Below are positions 26,168 through 34,208 of a DNA stretch of 64,000 nt, piece by piece (positions within the stretch are counted from its first letter, which is position 1; each line of letters opens with the position of its first letter). The position numbers and the translations under genes are program-made. Under the pieces are notes generated by a model. The model worked only from the letters and a program-made list of their open reading frames with translations, was not told the DNA's origin and did no database searches. The stretch is from an uncultured Lachnospiraceae bacterium (GTDB taxonomy: Bacteria; Bacillota; Clostridia; Lachnospirales; Lachnospiraceae), in contig CAKRMH010000008.1 in NCBI GenBank assembly GCA_934364805.1, positions 1 to 64,000 on the forward strand, in the 5' to 3' direction.

Positions 26168-26626
26168 ATGATTTTATCAGAGCGAGAAAAAACAGTCATT
26201 CAGGATCTGCAGACACAGGAGCAGAGCTGTGTGACAAAATATGCAAAGTATGCAGCCCAGGCAAAAGACCCGGAGCTTCGCAATCTGTTTGAAAACCTGA
26301 AACAGAAGGAACAGAATCACTATGATTCCCTGACCAAGGTGCTTTCCGGAAATGTCCCGTCTGTGGATTGCAATGATTCTGACGGAAAAGATTACCAGCC
26401 TGCAGCATGTTATGATTCCATGACGAATCCGCAGGATAAACAGGACGACAGTTTCCTTGCAACGGATTGCATAGGAACTGAGAAGATGGTATCCGGGGAA
26501 TACAATTCCAATGTATTTAATTTCGGAGATCCGGATGTGAGAAAACTGCTTGCGGATATTCAGGTCGAGGAACAGAATCATGCGGAAATGCTTTATAAAT
26601 ACAAGCAGGTAAACGGAATGTCATAA
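26168..26626 (+). CDS. CotF-like spore coat/ferritin-like protein
   Basis: A 152-residue protein with two ferritin-like helical segments (about 5-55 and 110-148) containing paired ExxxxH-like motifs (KQKEQNHYDS, QVEEQNHAEML), matching the CotF-type coat protein family of spore formers. The middle is hydrophilic. The gene stands alone with its own RBS and a strong terminator. Its presence argues for an endospore-forming lineage. Confidence 0.82.
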   Translation: MILSEREKTVIQDLQTQEQSCVTKYAKYAAQAKDPELRNLFENLKQKEQNHYDSLTKVLSGNVPSVDCNDSDGKDYQPAACYDSMTNPQDKQDDSFLATDCIGTEKMVSGEYNSNVFNFGDPDVRKLLADIQVEEQNHAEMLYKYKQVNGMS

Positions 26627-26641
26627 ATACGAATTTTTCTT

Positions 26642-26681
26642 AAAAAACCATTGGCTGCATCATTGCAGACAGTGGTTTTTT
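26642..26681. terminator. Bidirectional-looking terminator
   Basis: AAAAAACCA pairs with TGGTTTTTT and CTGCA with TGCAG inside, with a mismatched bulge between. It follows the coat protein gene by 15 bases. Confidence 0.8.
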
Positions 26682-26731
26682 AGTATACAATTGTTAAAAA
26701 CAAATGAGTCCATACAGGGGGAAGCCAGAAT

Positions 26732-27253
26732 ATGGAGAAAATACAGATTTATGATCTTGGAAATTATACAGAGGATATGAAAGAATACGAAAAATATTCC
26801 GTCAGGGGAGTCATTGTGCGGGACGGAAGGATTGCCATGCAAAAAAGCAGGGATGGTGATTATAAGATACTTGGAGGCGGCATGGACCCAGGGGAAGATT
26901 ATAAGGATGCACTTCTTCGGGAAGTGCAGGAGGAAGCAGGACTGATCGTCATTCCAGAGAGCATCCGCCCGATCGGAGAGATCGAAGAGAAACGCAGAGA
27001 CCGTTTTGATGAGCATATGATCTTTCACTGTCATTCGCTGTTTTTTTTCTGTGATGTGAAGGAGGAGAGGACAACGACCAGCATGACGGCAAGTGAGGTT
27101 GAGAAGGGATATCACCTGGAGTGGGCAACACCGGAGGAGATCCTGACCGGAAACCGTCCGTTTATGGATCAGCCGTGGATCTACCGCGATACGGAATTTA
27201 TCCGTATGTATGCAGAAGGGAAGTTTGAGAAATGCCAGAAAAAGAACCAATGA
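26732..27253 (+). CDS. Nudix hydrolase
   Basis: A 173-residue Nudix protein. The full Nudix box is present as GGGMDPGED ... LLREVQEEAGL (about 49-74), so it should hydrolyse a nucleoside diphosphate derivative. The substrate is not predictable. The last 22 bases overlap the cardiolipin synthase gene in another frame, so the two are coupled. Confidence 0.9.
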   Translation: MEKIQIYDLGNYTEDMKEYEKYSVRGVIVRDGRIAMQKSRDGDYKILGGGMDPGEDYKDALLREVQEEAGLIVIPESIRPIGEIEEKRRDRFDEHMIFHCHSLFFFCDVKEERTTTSMTASEVEKGYHLEWATPEEILTGNRPFMDQPWIYRDTEFIRMYAEGKFEKCQKKNQ

Positions 27254-28812
27254 GAGCAGAGCAGAAAGCGAATGTAAAGAATAGTATCGGAAGACTTGGG
27301 GTTACCGGAATCAGCATTACGATCCAGGTAATCTGGATCATACTTCTTTTTGTGAAGCTGAACCGCTATTCTACAGCAATTTCACTTTTTAGCAGCATTC
27401 TGGCACTGGTTGTAGTATTACATATTTACGGAAAACATTCCAATGCAGCATTTAAGATTCCGTGGATCATTCTGATCATGGCATTCCCGGTTGCAGGCCT
27501 GTGCATTTATATCATCTTTGGAAATGCCAATTCTACCAGGAAAATGCGGGATAAATTCGCAGAGATGGATCATGAGCTGGAACCGTGGAATCCACAGAAA
27601 CCGGAGGTGATGTCAGCACTTGAACAGGATGATTATGCGATTGCCAATGAATTCCGTTATGTGCGGGATTATGGAAAATACCCGGTGTACCGGAATACGG
27701 ATATCCAGTTTTATGATGATGCCGCAAAGGGGTTAGAGGCACAGCTTGCAGAGCTGCAAAAGGCAGAAAAATTCATTTTTATGGAATATCATGCCATTGA
27801 GGAAGCAGAGGCATTCGAAAGGATCAAGGCCGTACTGGCGGAGCGGGCTGCAGCGGGCGTGGATGTCCGTTTATTCTACGACGATGTCGGAAGCATTGGA
27901 TTTATCAATACCGATTTTATACGGAGAATGGAGGCAGTCGGTGTCAAGTGCCGCGTGTTTAATCCGGTAATGCCGATCCTCAATGTTTTCATGAATAACC
28001 GGGATCACAGAAAGATAACCGTCATAGATGGCAAGGTTGGATTTACAGGTGGATATAATCTTGCCAACGAGTATTTTAACCTGACACATCCATACGGACA
28101 CTGGAAGGACACCGGAATCCGCCTCGAGGGTGACGCAGTAAGAAGTCTTACGGTCATGTTCCTTGAAATGTGGAAAGCAATGGAGCATCCTAGAAAAAAG
28201 GTGCAGCTGATTCCGGATGATTACAGACAGTTTCTCGAAATCCCAGAATATCATTCCGGGGAAAACGGATATGTACAGCCATATGCAGACAGTCCGCTGG
28301 ATGATGAGTATCTTGGGGAGAGTGTATACCTGAACCTGATCAAGGGTGCAGCGCACAGCTTCTACGCAGCAACACCATATCTGATCATCAGCGATGAGAT
28401 GACAAGAGAGCTGGGGCTTGCAGCAAAAAGGGGTGTGGATGTCAGGATCATCACACCGGGAATTCCAGATAAGAAGATCATTTATAAAGTGACAAGATCT
28501 TATTATGCAGGGCTTGCAAGACAGGGCGTGCGTATTTATGAATATACACCGGGCTTTATTCATGCAAAACAGACCGTGGCAGATGACCGTATTGCAACGA
28601 TCGGAACGATCAATTTTGATTACCGGAGTCTGTACCATCATTTTGAAAACGGCGTTCTGATGTATGATGTGGAGGCAGTCCACGGAATACATAAGGATTT
28701 TGAGGCTCTGTTTGATGTATGTGAAGAAGTGACAGAAAAATACCGCACAGGCCGTTCGGTTGCACTTCGGATCGGACAGTGCATTTTACGTTTATTCGCA
28801 CCATTATTGTAA
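27232..28812 (+). CDS. cls: Cardiolipin synthase
   Basis: A 526-residue phospholipase D-superfamily enzyme that joins two phosphatidylglycerols to cardiolipin at the membrane. It has two to three N-terminal helices (about 15-95) and two HKD sites: HRKITVIDGKVGFTGGYN (about 260) and HAKQTVADDRIATIGTIN (about 443). Length and order match bacterial Cls. The start is inside the Nudix gene. Confidence 0.93.
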   Translation: MPEKEPMRAEQKANVKNSIGRLGVTGISITIQVIWIILLFVKLNRYSTAISLFSSILALVVVLHIYGKHSNAAFKIPWIILIMAFPVAGLCIYIIFGNANSTRKMRDKFAEMDHELEPWNPQKPEVMSALEQDDYAIANEFRYVRDYGKYPVYRNTDIQFYDDAAKGLEAQLAELQKAEKFIFMEYHAIEEAEAFERIKAVLAERAAAGVDVRLFYDDVGSIGFINTDFIRRMEAVGVKCRVFNPVMPILNVFMNNRDHRKITVIDGKVGFTGGYNLANEYFNLTHPYGHWKDTGIRLEGDAVRSLTVMFLEMWKAMEHPRKKVQLIPDDYRQFLEIPEYHSGENGYVQPYADSPLDDEYLGESVYLNLIKGAAHSFYAATPYLIISDEMTRELGLAAKRGVDVRIITPGIPDKKIIYKVTRSYYAGLARQGVRIYEYTPGFIHAKQTVADDRIATIGTINFDYRSLYHHFENGVLMYDVEAVHGIHKDFEALFDVCEEVTEKYRTGRSVALRIGQCILRLFAPLL

Positions 28813-28911
28813 CGTTTTTCTCTATTCTTTTCGGCCGGTTTATGCTAAAATATAGGACAAAGCATGCCAGAGGCAGATTGCCAGATGGCAGGGAGAAAGG
28901 ACAATGTAGAA

Positions 28912-29886
28912 ATGGACGAGAAGAATACAAATAACGCTCAGGGCGGCATACAGCAGGTTGAGGACAAGAACAAAGCCCTGGATGTGCATAACGAAGAACT
29001 GGAGAAGGTTCTGAACGAATATATGGAAGAACGCACGAATGAGAAACTCAGAAAGCTGATCGACGTAATCATAGGCTGCAGACTGTTAGTGCCGGCGATC
29101 GTAAACGAGGAGAACAAACCATATCCGCTTACGATCACCTCGAACCAACAGGAAAAATTCATCCCGGTGTATACATCGGTTGCGCAGATTCCGAAAGATC
29201 CAAAGAGTCCGGCGATTCTCAATATGCCGTATATTCTGGTAAACCACATGGCTGCAAACGGGAAATCCGAGTTAGCAGGCGTGGTGATCAATCCGTTTTC
29301 CCAGAATCTGGTATTTAAGAAGCAGCTTACCGAAAAGATTAAAAATGAGTTTGATGCCAGAAGAAAAAGAGCCACTGAACAGGGCGAAGGCGGGACAAAG
29401 ACGATGCAGGTGACACAGGAACAGTATAATGTACTTACCCGCAAGCAGTATGAATTCAATTTTCTGCCAAAGAAATTCTTCGAGGGTGGACAGGATTTCA
29501 TCGATGCCTTGTGTGACCAGAAAGAGGAATTCATCGACCAGTTATATGAAGAGGCTTACCAGGAAAAACGTCTGTATCCATATCTCCCGGAGGATTTCTC
29601 GGTAATGATCATGGACATCAGCGAGGAACTTTTAGTGATCAGAGTTGATTTTCCGGAACAGAATATGACAGCGCCATCCTGCTATCGTATTTATTTTACA
29701 TGGAATGCAAAGACAAAAGAGGGAAGGTATTTCACGATTGAGAAGACGAAGGAGCGTGAAGCGAAGCTTCTCGGTGAGATGAATGATAAGATCCAGCATG
29801 TAAGCCACGGAGAGGCACCGGTAGAGGGCGCAGAGCTTCAGGAGATCATTGATCTGCATCAGGGAACAGCAAAACAGACCAGTTAA
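28912..29886 (+). CDS. SseB-family protein
   Basis: A 324-residue soluble protein whose central part (about 40-150) fits the SseB N-terminal domain family (NEKLRKLIDVIIGCRLLVPAI, FIPVYTSVAQIPK). The C-terminal half (200-310) is a second conserved-looking domain of unknown role. In-frame ATGs at 28864 and 28885 are possible, but AAAGGA lies before the one at 28912. SseB proteins have no settled biochemical function. A terminator follows directly. Confidence 0.75.
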   Translation: MDEKNTNNAQGGIQQVEDKNKALDVHNEELEKVLNEYMEERTNEKLRKLIDVIIGCRLLVPAIVNEENKPYPLTITSNQQEKFIPVYTSVAQIPKDPKSPAILNMPYILVNHMAANGKSELAGVVINPFSQNLVFKKQLTEKIKNEFDARRKRATEQGEGGTKTMQVTQEQYNVLTRKQYEFNFLPKKFFEGGQDFIDALCDQKEEFIDQLYEEAYQEKRLYPYLPEDFSVMIMDISEELLVIRVDFPEQNMTAPSCYRIYFTWNAKTKEGRYFTIEKTKEREAKLLGEMNDKIQHVSHGEAPVEGAELQEIIDLHQGTAKQTS

Positions 29887-29890
29887 CACG

Positions 29891-29919
29891 ACAGGAAGGC
29901 ATCAGCCTTCCTGTTTCTG
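29891..29919. terminator. Shared terminator; its stem also encodes the end of the YbaK gene
   Basis: ACAGGAAGGC pairs with GCCTTCCTGT around ATCA, with TTTCTGTTTT after it on the plus strand. The minus-strand gene's stop codon (29902-29904) is in the loop, so one arm is coding sequence. Confidence 0.8.
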
Positions 29920-30396
29920 TTTTGCGATAATATCAGCAAATTCTGCACGGACAACGTGCGCAAGATCTTTTGGATTTAAACGGACAGAAGTACCGATACG
30001 GCCTCCGCTTACATACATCTGGTCAAAGGCTTCTGCGGTGGAATCGATGACGGTCGGAAACTGCTTTTTCATACCGAGTGGACTGCAGCCGCCACGCACA
30101 TAACCGGTAATTGCAGTAATATCCTTTACGTGGATCATTTCAACAGATTTTTCTCCGACAGACCGGGCTGCGGCTTTTAAGTCGACTTCTTCTGCGATCG
30201 GAATGACAAAAACATAATATTTCTTGCTTTTTCCCTGCATGACAAGTGTTTTATAGGTCTGTTCGACCGGAGCGCCTGTCTTTTCTGCGGTGTGGAGTCC
30301 GTCGATGAACTCATCACATTCATAGGTCAGCAGCTCATAGTTGATTTTGTTGCGGTCGAGAATGCGGACTGCATTGGTTTTTATTTCTTTTCCCAT
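29902..30396 (-). CDS. ybaK: Cys-tRNA(Pro)/aminoacyl-tRNA deacylase, YbaK family
   Basis: A 164-residue editing enzyme that hydrolyses mischarged Cys-tRNA(Pro). KTLVMQGKSKKYYVFVIP (the catalytic Lys region), VDLKAA and GYVRGGCSPLGMKK match YbaK. The start at 30396 has AAGGAGG seven bases upstream; a longer ORF from 30420 lacks a site. It is a single gene, convergent with the SseB gene. Confidence 0.92.
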   Translation of the reverse strand: MGKEIKTNAVRILDRNKINYELLTYECDEFIDGLHTAEKTGAPVEQTYKTLVMQGKSKKYYVFVIPIAEEVDLKAAARSVGEKSVEMIHVKDITAITGYVRGGCSPLGMKKQFPTVIDSTAEAFDQMYVSGGRIGTSVRLNPKDLAHVVRAEFADIIAKQKQEG

Positions 30397-30473
30397 TGGA
30401 ATGCCTCCTTGTGTTATCATTACCGTAACTATAGCACAATTTCGGGAGAGCGCAACCGAAAATGAAATGACGA

Positions 30474-30502
30474 TTGAAGTAGTTTTTAAGGAGTGTTATA
30501 AT
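30474..30502 (+). promoter_or_regulatory. Promoter of the HdeD-like gene
   Basis: TTGAAG (30474-30479), a 17-base spacer and a perfect TATAAT (30497-30502), about 60 bases before the start codon. Confidence 0.7.
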
Positions 30503-30560
30503 CTTAACAATAGAATATGCGCAGAAAATGCACTCTGCGCAGGAACGTGAGGTAGTGTAT

Positions 30561-31142
30561 ATGAAAGAATTTATGAAACAGATTCGGATGGATCTCATTA
30601 CGTCATCCATTATCTGCATTATTTTTGGTATCGTTCTGATCGCTCGTCCCATTGAGACGGTAAGCCTGTTTTGCAGAGTGCTTGCCATTATTATGATCGT
30701 TGTCGGTGGAATGTTTATGTTCAGTTATTTCTTAAACTGGATGTCGAGTGGACTGTCTGCGGCGATGGGACTGATCGTGCTTTTGATCGGGGTATGGATT
30801 TTTATCAATCCGGGCATTATTGAGACATTGATTCCGGTTGTGATCGGTGTCATCCTTTTGTGTCATGGAATCCAGGATGTGCGGATGTCCTGGCAGATGA
30901 AAGAATATGGACAGGACTCGTGGAAATTCAGCATGGTGCTTGCAGTGATCAGTGTGATCTTTGGTGTGCTGTGCATTATTGATGCATTTATGGTTGTAAA
31001 AGCAGCAATGATCCTTCTTGGGATTGCACTGATCTACAATGGAGTATCCAATCTTCTGATCACAACCAGGACGACCAAAGCGGAGAAAGAATACAGAAAT
31101 AAAATGGATCCGGTTGACGTAGAATTTAAGGATGAGGATTAG
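30561..31142 (+). CDS. HdeD/DUF308-like membrane protein
   Basis: A 193-residue protein with six closely spaced hydrophobic helices, the DUF308 repeat pattern of HdeD-family proteins (GIVLIARPIETVSLFCRVLA; LLIGVWIFINPG; FGVLCIIDAFMVVKA). The ATG at 30561 follows GAGG at nine bases; the longer frame from 30528 has no site. HdeD-type proteins are linked to acid or stress tolerance in enteric bacteria, but the role in Firmicutes is not known. Confidence 0.8.
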   Translation: MKEFMKQIRMDLITSSIICIIFGIVLIARPIETVSLFCRVLAIIMIVVGGMFMFSYFLNWMSSGLSAAMGLIVLLIGVWIFINPGIIETLIPVVIGVILLCHGIQDVRMSWQMKEYGQDSWKFSMVLAVISVIFGVLCIIDAFMVVKAAMILLGIALIYNGVSNLLITTRTTKAEKEYRNKMDPVDVEFKDED

Positions 31143-31159
31143 AAAAGGGAAGTGAGATC

Positions 31160-31390
31160 ATGCGTCAGATGGAGTTTAAGATGGAAAGACCTGGACTGAC
31201 CAAAGTCGGAGACCGGCTGAAGATTACGGAGAGTAAACTTCCAACTTCCTATTATTACACGATCGAGCATGCGATTGCGATGTCGGGCAATTATGCGGTA
31301 AGCGAGCGCCTGAAGTCCAGAGAGGGCGTTGTGGTTGATGTGGAGGAGACCGAGAAGGGGTACTTTGTTACAATGGAATTTGATGAGTAG
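31160..31390 (+). CDS. Small conserved-looking soluble protein, function unknown
   Basis: A 76-residue protein with no membrane segment. It begins MRQMEFKMERPGL and ends YFVTMEFDE; the middle (ESKLPTSYYYTIEHAIAMSG) is probably helical and the rest beta-strand. It lies 17 bases after the HdeD-like gene with an AAGGGAAG site, so it is probably the second gene of that operon. I do not recognise the family. Confidence 0.7.
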   Translation: MRQMEFKMERPGLTKVGDRLKITESKLPTSYYYTIEHAIAMSGNYAVSERLKSREGVVVDVEETEKGYFVTMEFDE

Positions 31391-31415
31391 AATATAATTA
31401 GGTGATTAGATTTAT

Positions 31416-31982
31416 ATGACAGGACAAGGGAAGAATGCAATTGATATATTGCTGGCGGAATCACTCAAGGAGATTGCAACAAAGCATCCGATTGAGAAGA
31501 TAACAATAAAAGAGATTACAGATAAAGCCGGAGTCATACGTCCAACATTTTATAATCATTTTCAGGATAAATTTGAACTTCTGGAATGGATTCTGAAAAA
31601 GGATCTTCTGGAGCCGGTGCATCCTCTGATCCAGAACGGGATGATCTCAGAGGCCATGGTACTTCTGTTTTCAAATATTGAGAAAGAACGGGCATTTTAC
31701 ACAAGGGCGATCAAGCTGGAAGGACCGGTGTCTTTTCGGAGTATTGCGCAGAAATGCGTGCAGGAGGAACTTGCGGGTGTATTCCGTGATCTGTCCACCG
31801 GCAAGAAATACATACACAGCTGGCTGACACCGGATCTGCTGGCATCTTATTATGCCCAGTCCATGTGTTTTGCGGTCATAGAGTGGATCAAAATGGGAAT
31901 GAACATTCCACCGAAGGAGATGGCGGATGTATATGATTACATGCTTTCCCATTCGATGGATGACATAATGCGTGAACTGTAG
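31416..31982 (+). CDS. TetR-family regulator
   Basis: A 188-residue TetR protein: N-terminal helix-turn-helix (KITIKEITDKAGVIRPTFYNHFQDK, about 22-46) and a C-terminal ligand domain resembling the DhaS/TetR_C_8 group. The start has AGGTGA about ten bases upstream. It is followed by its own terminator and then the MMPL exporter gene, which it most likely represses. Confidence 0.88.
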   Translation: MTGQGKNAIDILLAESLKEIATKHPIEKITIKEITDKAGVIRPTFYNHFQDKFELLEWILKKDLLEPVHPLIQNGMISEAMVLLFSNIEKERAFYTRAIKLEGPVSFRSIAQKCVQEELAGVFRDLSTGKKYIHSWLTPDLLASYYAQSMCFAVIEWIKMGMNIPPKEMADVYDYMLSHSMDDIMREL

Positions 31983-32032
31983 AAATGCAGTAGACAAAAT
32001 GAACAAATTGTATAGAGGTTCTGACAGACAAA

Positions 32033-32069
32033 AAGGATTGAATATTTTGTTATTCAATCTTTTTTTTTA
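32033..32069 (+). terminator. Rho-independent terminator after the TetR gene
   Basis: GATTGAAT pairs with ATTCAATC around ATTTTGTT, followed by nine T. It separates the regulator from the exporter operon. Confidence 0.88.
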
Positions 32070-32117
32070 TACTTTAAAATATAGTAAGACAAATTAGGAA
32101 AAGAGAAGGTGTGAAAA

Positions 32118-34193
32118 ATGATTAAGTTTGGAAAAGGAGTTGTAAAGTTTCGGATCCCGATTCTGATTCTTTCGTTTCTTTTACTCATTCCGGCGGCGGT
32201 TGGCTATTTCAATACCAGAGTCAATTACGATATTCTTTCGTATCTGCCATCTGACATTGAAACGATGAAAGGTCAGGATATCCTGCTGGATGAGTTTGGA
32301 ACAGGGGCATTTTCCTTTGTCGTCCTAGAGGGGATGGATGACAAGGATATTGATACCCTTGCAGATGAGATCGAAGATGTGGATCATGTCAAGGATGTGA
32401 TCTGGTATGGTTCGGTAGCTGATTTCAGCATTCCAAAAGAAGTTCTTCCGGATGATATCAATGAGTTTTTCCATAATGCGGATCAGAACAGTCAGCTGAT
32501 GGCAATCCTGTATGACGATTCCATGGCATCGGACGGAACAATGGCAGCAATTGATGAGATTCAGACAAAAGTAACAGACCAGTGTTATATCAGTGGTATG
32601 GCATCAGTAATCAATGATATCCGTAAGCTGTCCATGAAAGAAGTACCAATCTATGTTGTCCTTGCGGTTGTTCTTTCACTTGTTGTGTTATCGCTGACAA
32701 TGGATTCCGGTTTTGTTCCGTTCCTGTTTCTGTTCAGTATCGGAATGGCGATCATTTATAACATGGGAACCAACGTATTCAAAGGGGAGATTTCTTATAT
32801 TACACAGGCACTGGCGGCAGTTCTTCAGCTTGGTGTGACAATGGACTATTCCATTTTCCTGTGGCATAGCTATGAAGAACAGCAGGAGCGTTTTGACGGA
32901 GATAAAAAACGTGCGATGGCACATGCAATATCTGCGACACTGACATCCGTAATCGGAAGCTCGATCACAACCGTTGCCGGATTCGTAGCGCTCTGCTTCA
33001 TGAGCTTTACACTTGGACTTGACCTTGGTGTTGTCATGGCAAAAGGTGTTATATTTGGTGTGATCGGATGTGTAACGATCCTGCCGTCTATGATCCTTGT
33101 ATTTGATAAACTGATCGAGAAGACAAAACACAGAGCAATCGTTCCAGATCTTGGAAAAATTGCAAACTGGATCACAAAACACTATGTTGTTTTTGCAATT
33201 CTTTTTGTGATCATCCTGTTCCCGGCAATCTTTGGATATCGTAACACCAGTGTGTATTATGATCTTGCAGGAACACTTCCGAAGACACTGCAGAGTATTA
33301 AAGGTAATGACAAACTGACATCCGACTATAACATGGGTGCGACGGATATTATTATCGCAGACAGTTCCTTATCCGCTAAAGACAGCCAGAATATGATCGC
33401 GGAAATCGAAAAGGTTGACGGTGTCAAGATGGCAGCATCTTTAGATTCCATCGCCGGACCATCGATCCCGGAGGAAGTAATTCCGGATAATGTCAAAGAC
33501 ATCATGAAAAACGGAGATTATCAGATGATGCTTGTAACCTCCGAATATGCGACAGCCTCCGATGAAGTCAACAATCAGTGTGATGAGATCAACAAGATCA
33601 TTAAGAAATACGATGACAGCGCAATGCTGATCGGAGAAGCTCCTTGTACAAAAGATCTGATCGAGATCACCAATACGGACTTCGCAAGAGTAAGCGCAGT
33701 GTCCATCGGCGCAATTTTTGTCATTATCTTATTTGTATTTAAGTCGATCTCACTTCCGGTTATCCTGGTAGCAGTTATTGAATTTGCAATCTTCATTAAT
33801 ATGGGTATTCCATATTATACGGGAACGGTTCTTCCGTTTATTGCATCGATCGTTATCGGAACCATTCAGTTAGGAGCGACGGTCGATTATGCAATTCTTA
33901 TGACAAACAAATATAAGAGAAACCGTAATCACGGCATGGAAAAAAGAGAAGCCATCAGCAATGCACTGCAGAGTTCCATCCAGTCCATTATGGTCAGCGC
34001 ATTCAGTTTCTTCGCTGCAACCTTTGGCGTAGGTCTTTATTCCAATATTGATATGATCAGTTCGCTGTGTAATCTGATGGCACGTGGCGCAATTATCAGT
34101 ATGTTCGTTGTAATCTTTATCCTGCCATCGATGTTTATGATCTTTGACCGTATCATCTGTGCGACAAGTGCAGGATTTAAACCGAAAAAATAA
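32118..34193 (+). CDS. MMPL/RND-type membrane transporter
   Basis: A 691-residue protein with the two-fold MMPL layout: helix 1 (about 12-30), an extracellular domain (35-175), five helices (about 178-330), then a repeat (helix near 355-372, extracellular domain 375-520, five helices 525-680). LGVTMDYSIFLWHSY and LGATVDYAILMTNKY carry the conserved charged positions in the helix-4 equivalents. It likely uses the proton gradient to export a lipid or amphiphile. It pairs with the heptad-repeat protein 15 bases downstream. Confidence 0.9.
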   Translation: MIKFGKGVVKFRIPILILSFLLLIPAAVGYFNTRVNYDILSYLPSDIETMKGQDILLDEFGTGAFSFVVLEGMDDKDIDTLADEIEDVDHVKDVIWYGSVADFSIPKEVLPDDINEFFHNADQNSQLMAILYDDSMASDGTMAAIDEIQTKVTDQCYISGMASVINDIRKLSMKEVPIYVVLAVVLSLVVLSLTMDSGFVPFLFLFSIGMAIIYNMGTNVFKGEISYITQALAAVLQLGVTMDYSIFLWHSYEEQQERFDGDKKRAMAHAISATLTSVIGSSITTVAGFVALCFMSFTLGLDLGVVMAKGVIFGVIGCVTILPSMILVFDKLIEKTKHRAIVPDLGKIANWITKHYVVFAILFVIILFPAIFGYRNTSVYYDLAGTLPKTLQSIKGNDKLTSDYNMGATDIIIADSSLSAKDSQNMIAEIEKVDGVKMAASLDSIAGPSIPEEVIPDNVKDIMKNGDYQMMLVTSEYATASDEVNNQCDEINKIIKKYDDSAMLIGEAPCTKDLIEITNTDFARVSAVSIGAIFVIILFVFKSISLPVILVAVIEFAIFINMGIPYYTGTVLPFIASIVIGTIQLGATVDYAILMTNKYKRNRNHGMEKREAISNALQSSIQSIMVSAFSFFAATFGVGLYSNIDMISSLCNLMARGAIISMFVVIFILPSMFMIFDRIICATSAGFKPKK

Positions 34194-34208
34194 TAGGAGG
34201 ATAGGAAA

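Noticed and set aside
28610..28930. Minus-strand open frames of 80-270 codons under cardiolipin synthase and other genes
   Set aside because: They lie opposite clear conserved genes, lack ribosome binding sites and show no recognisable domains.
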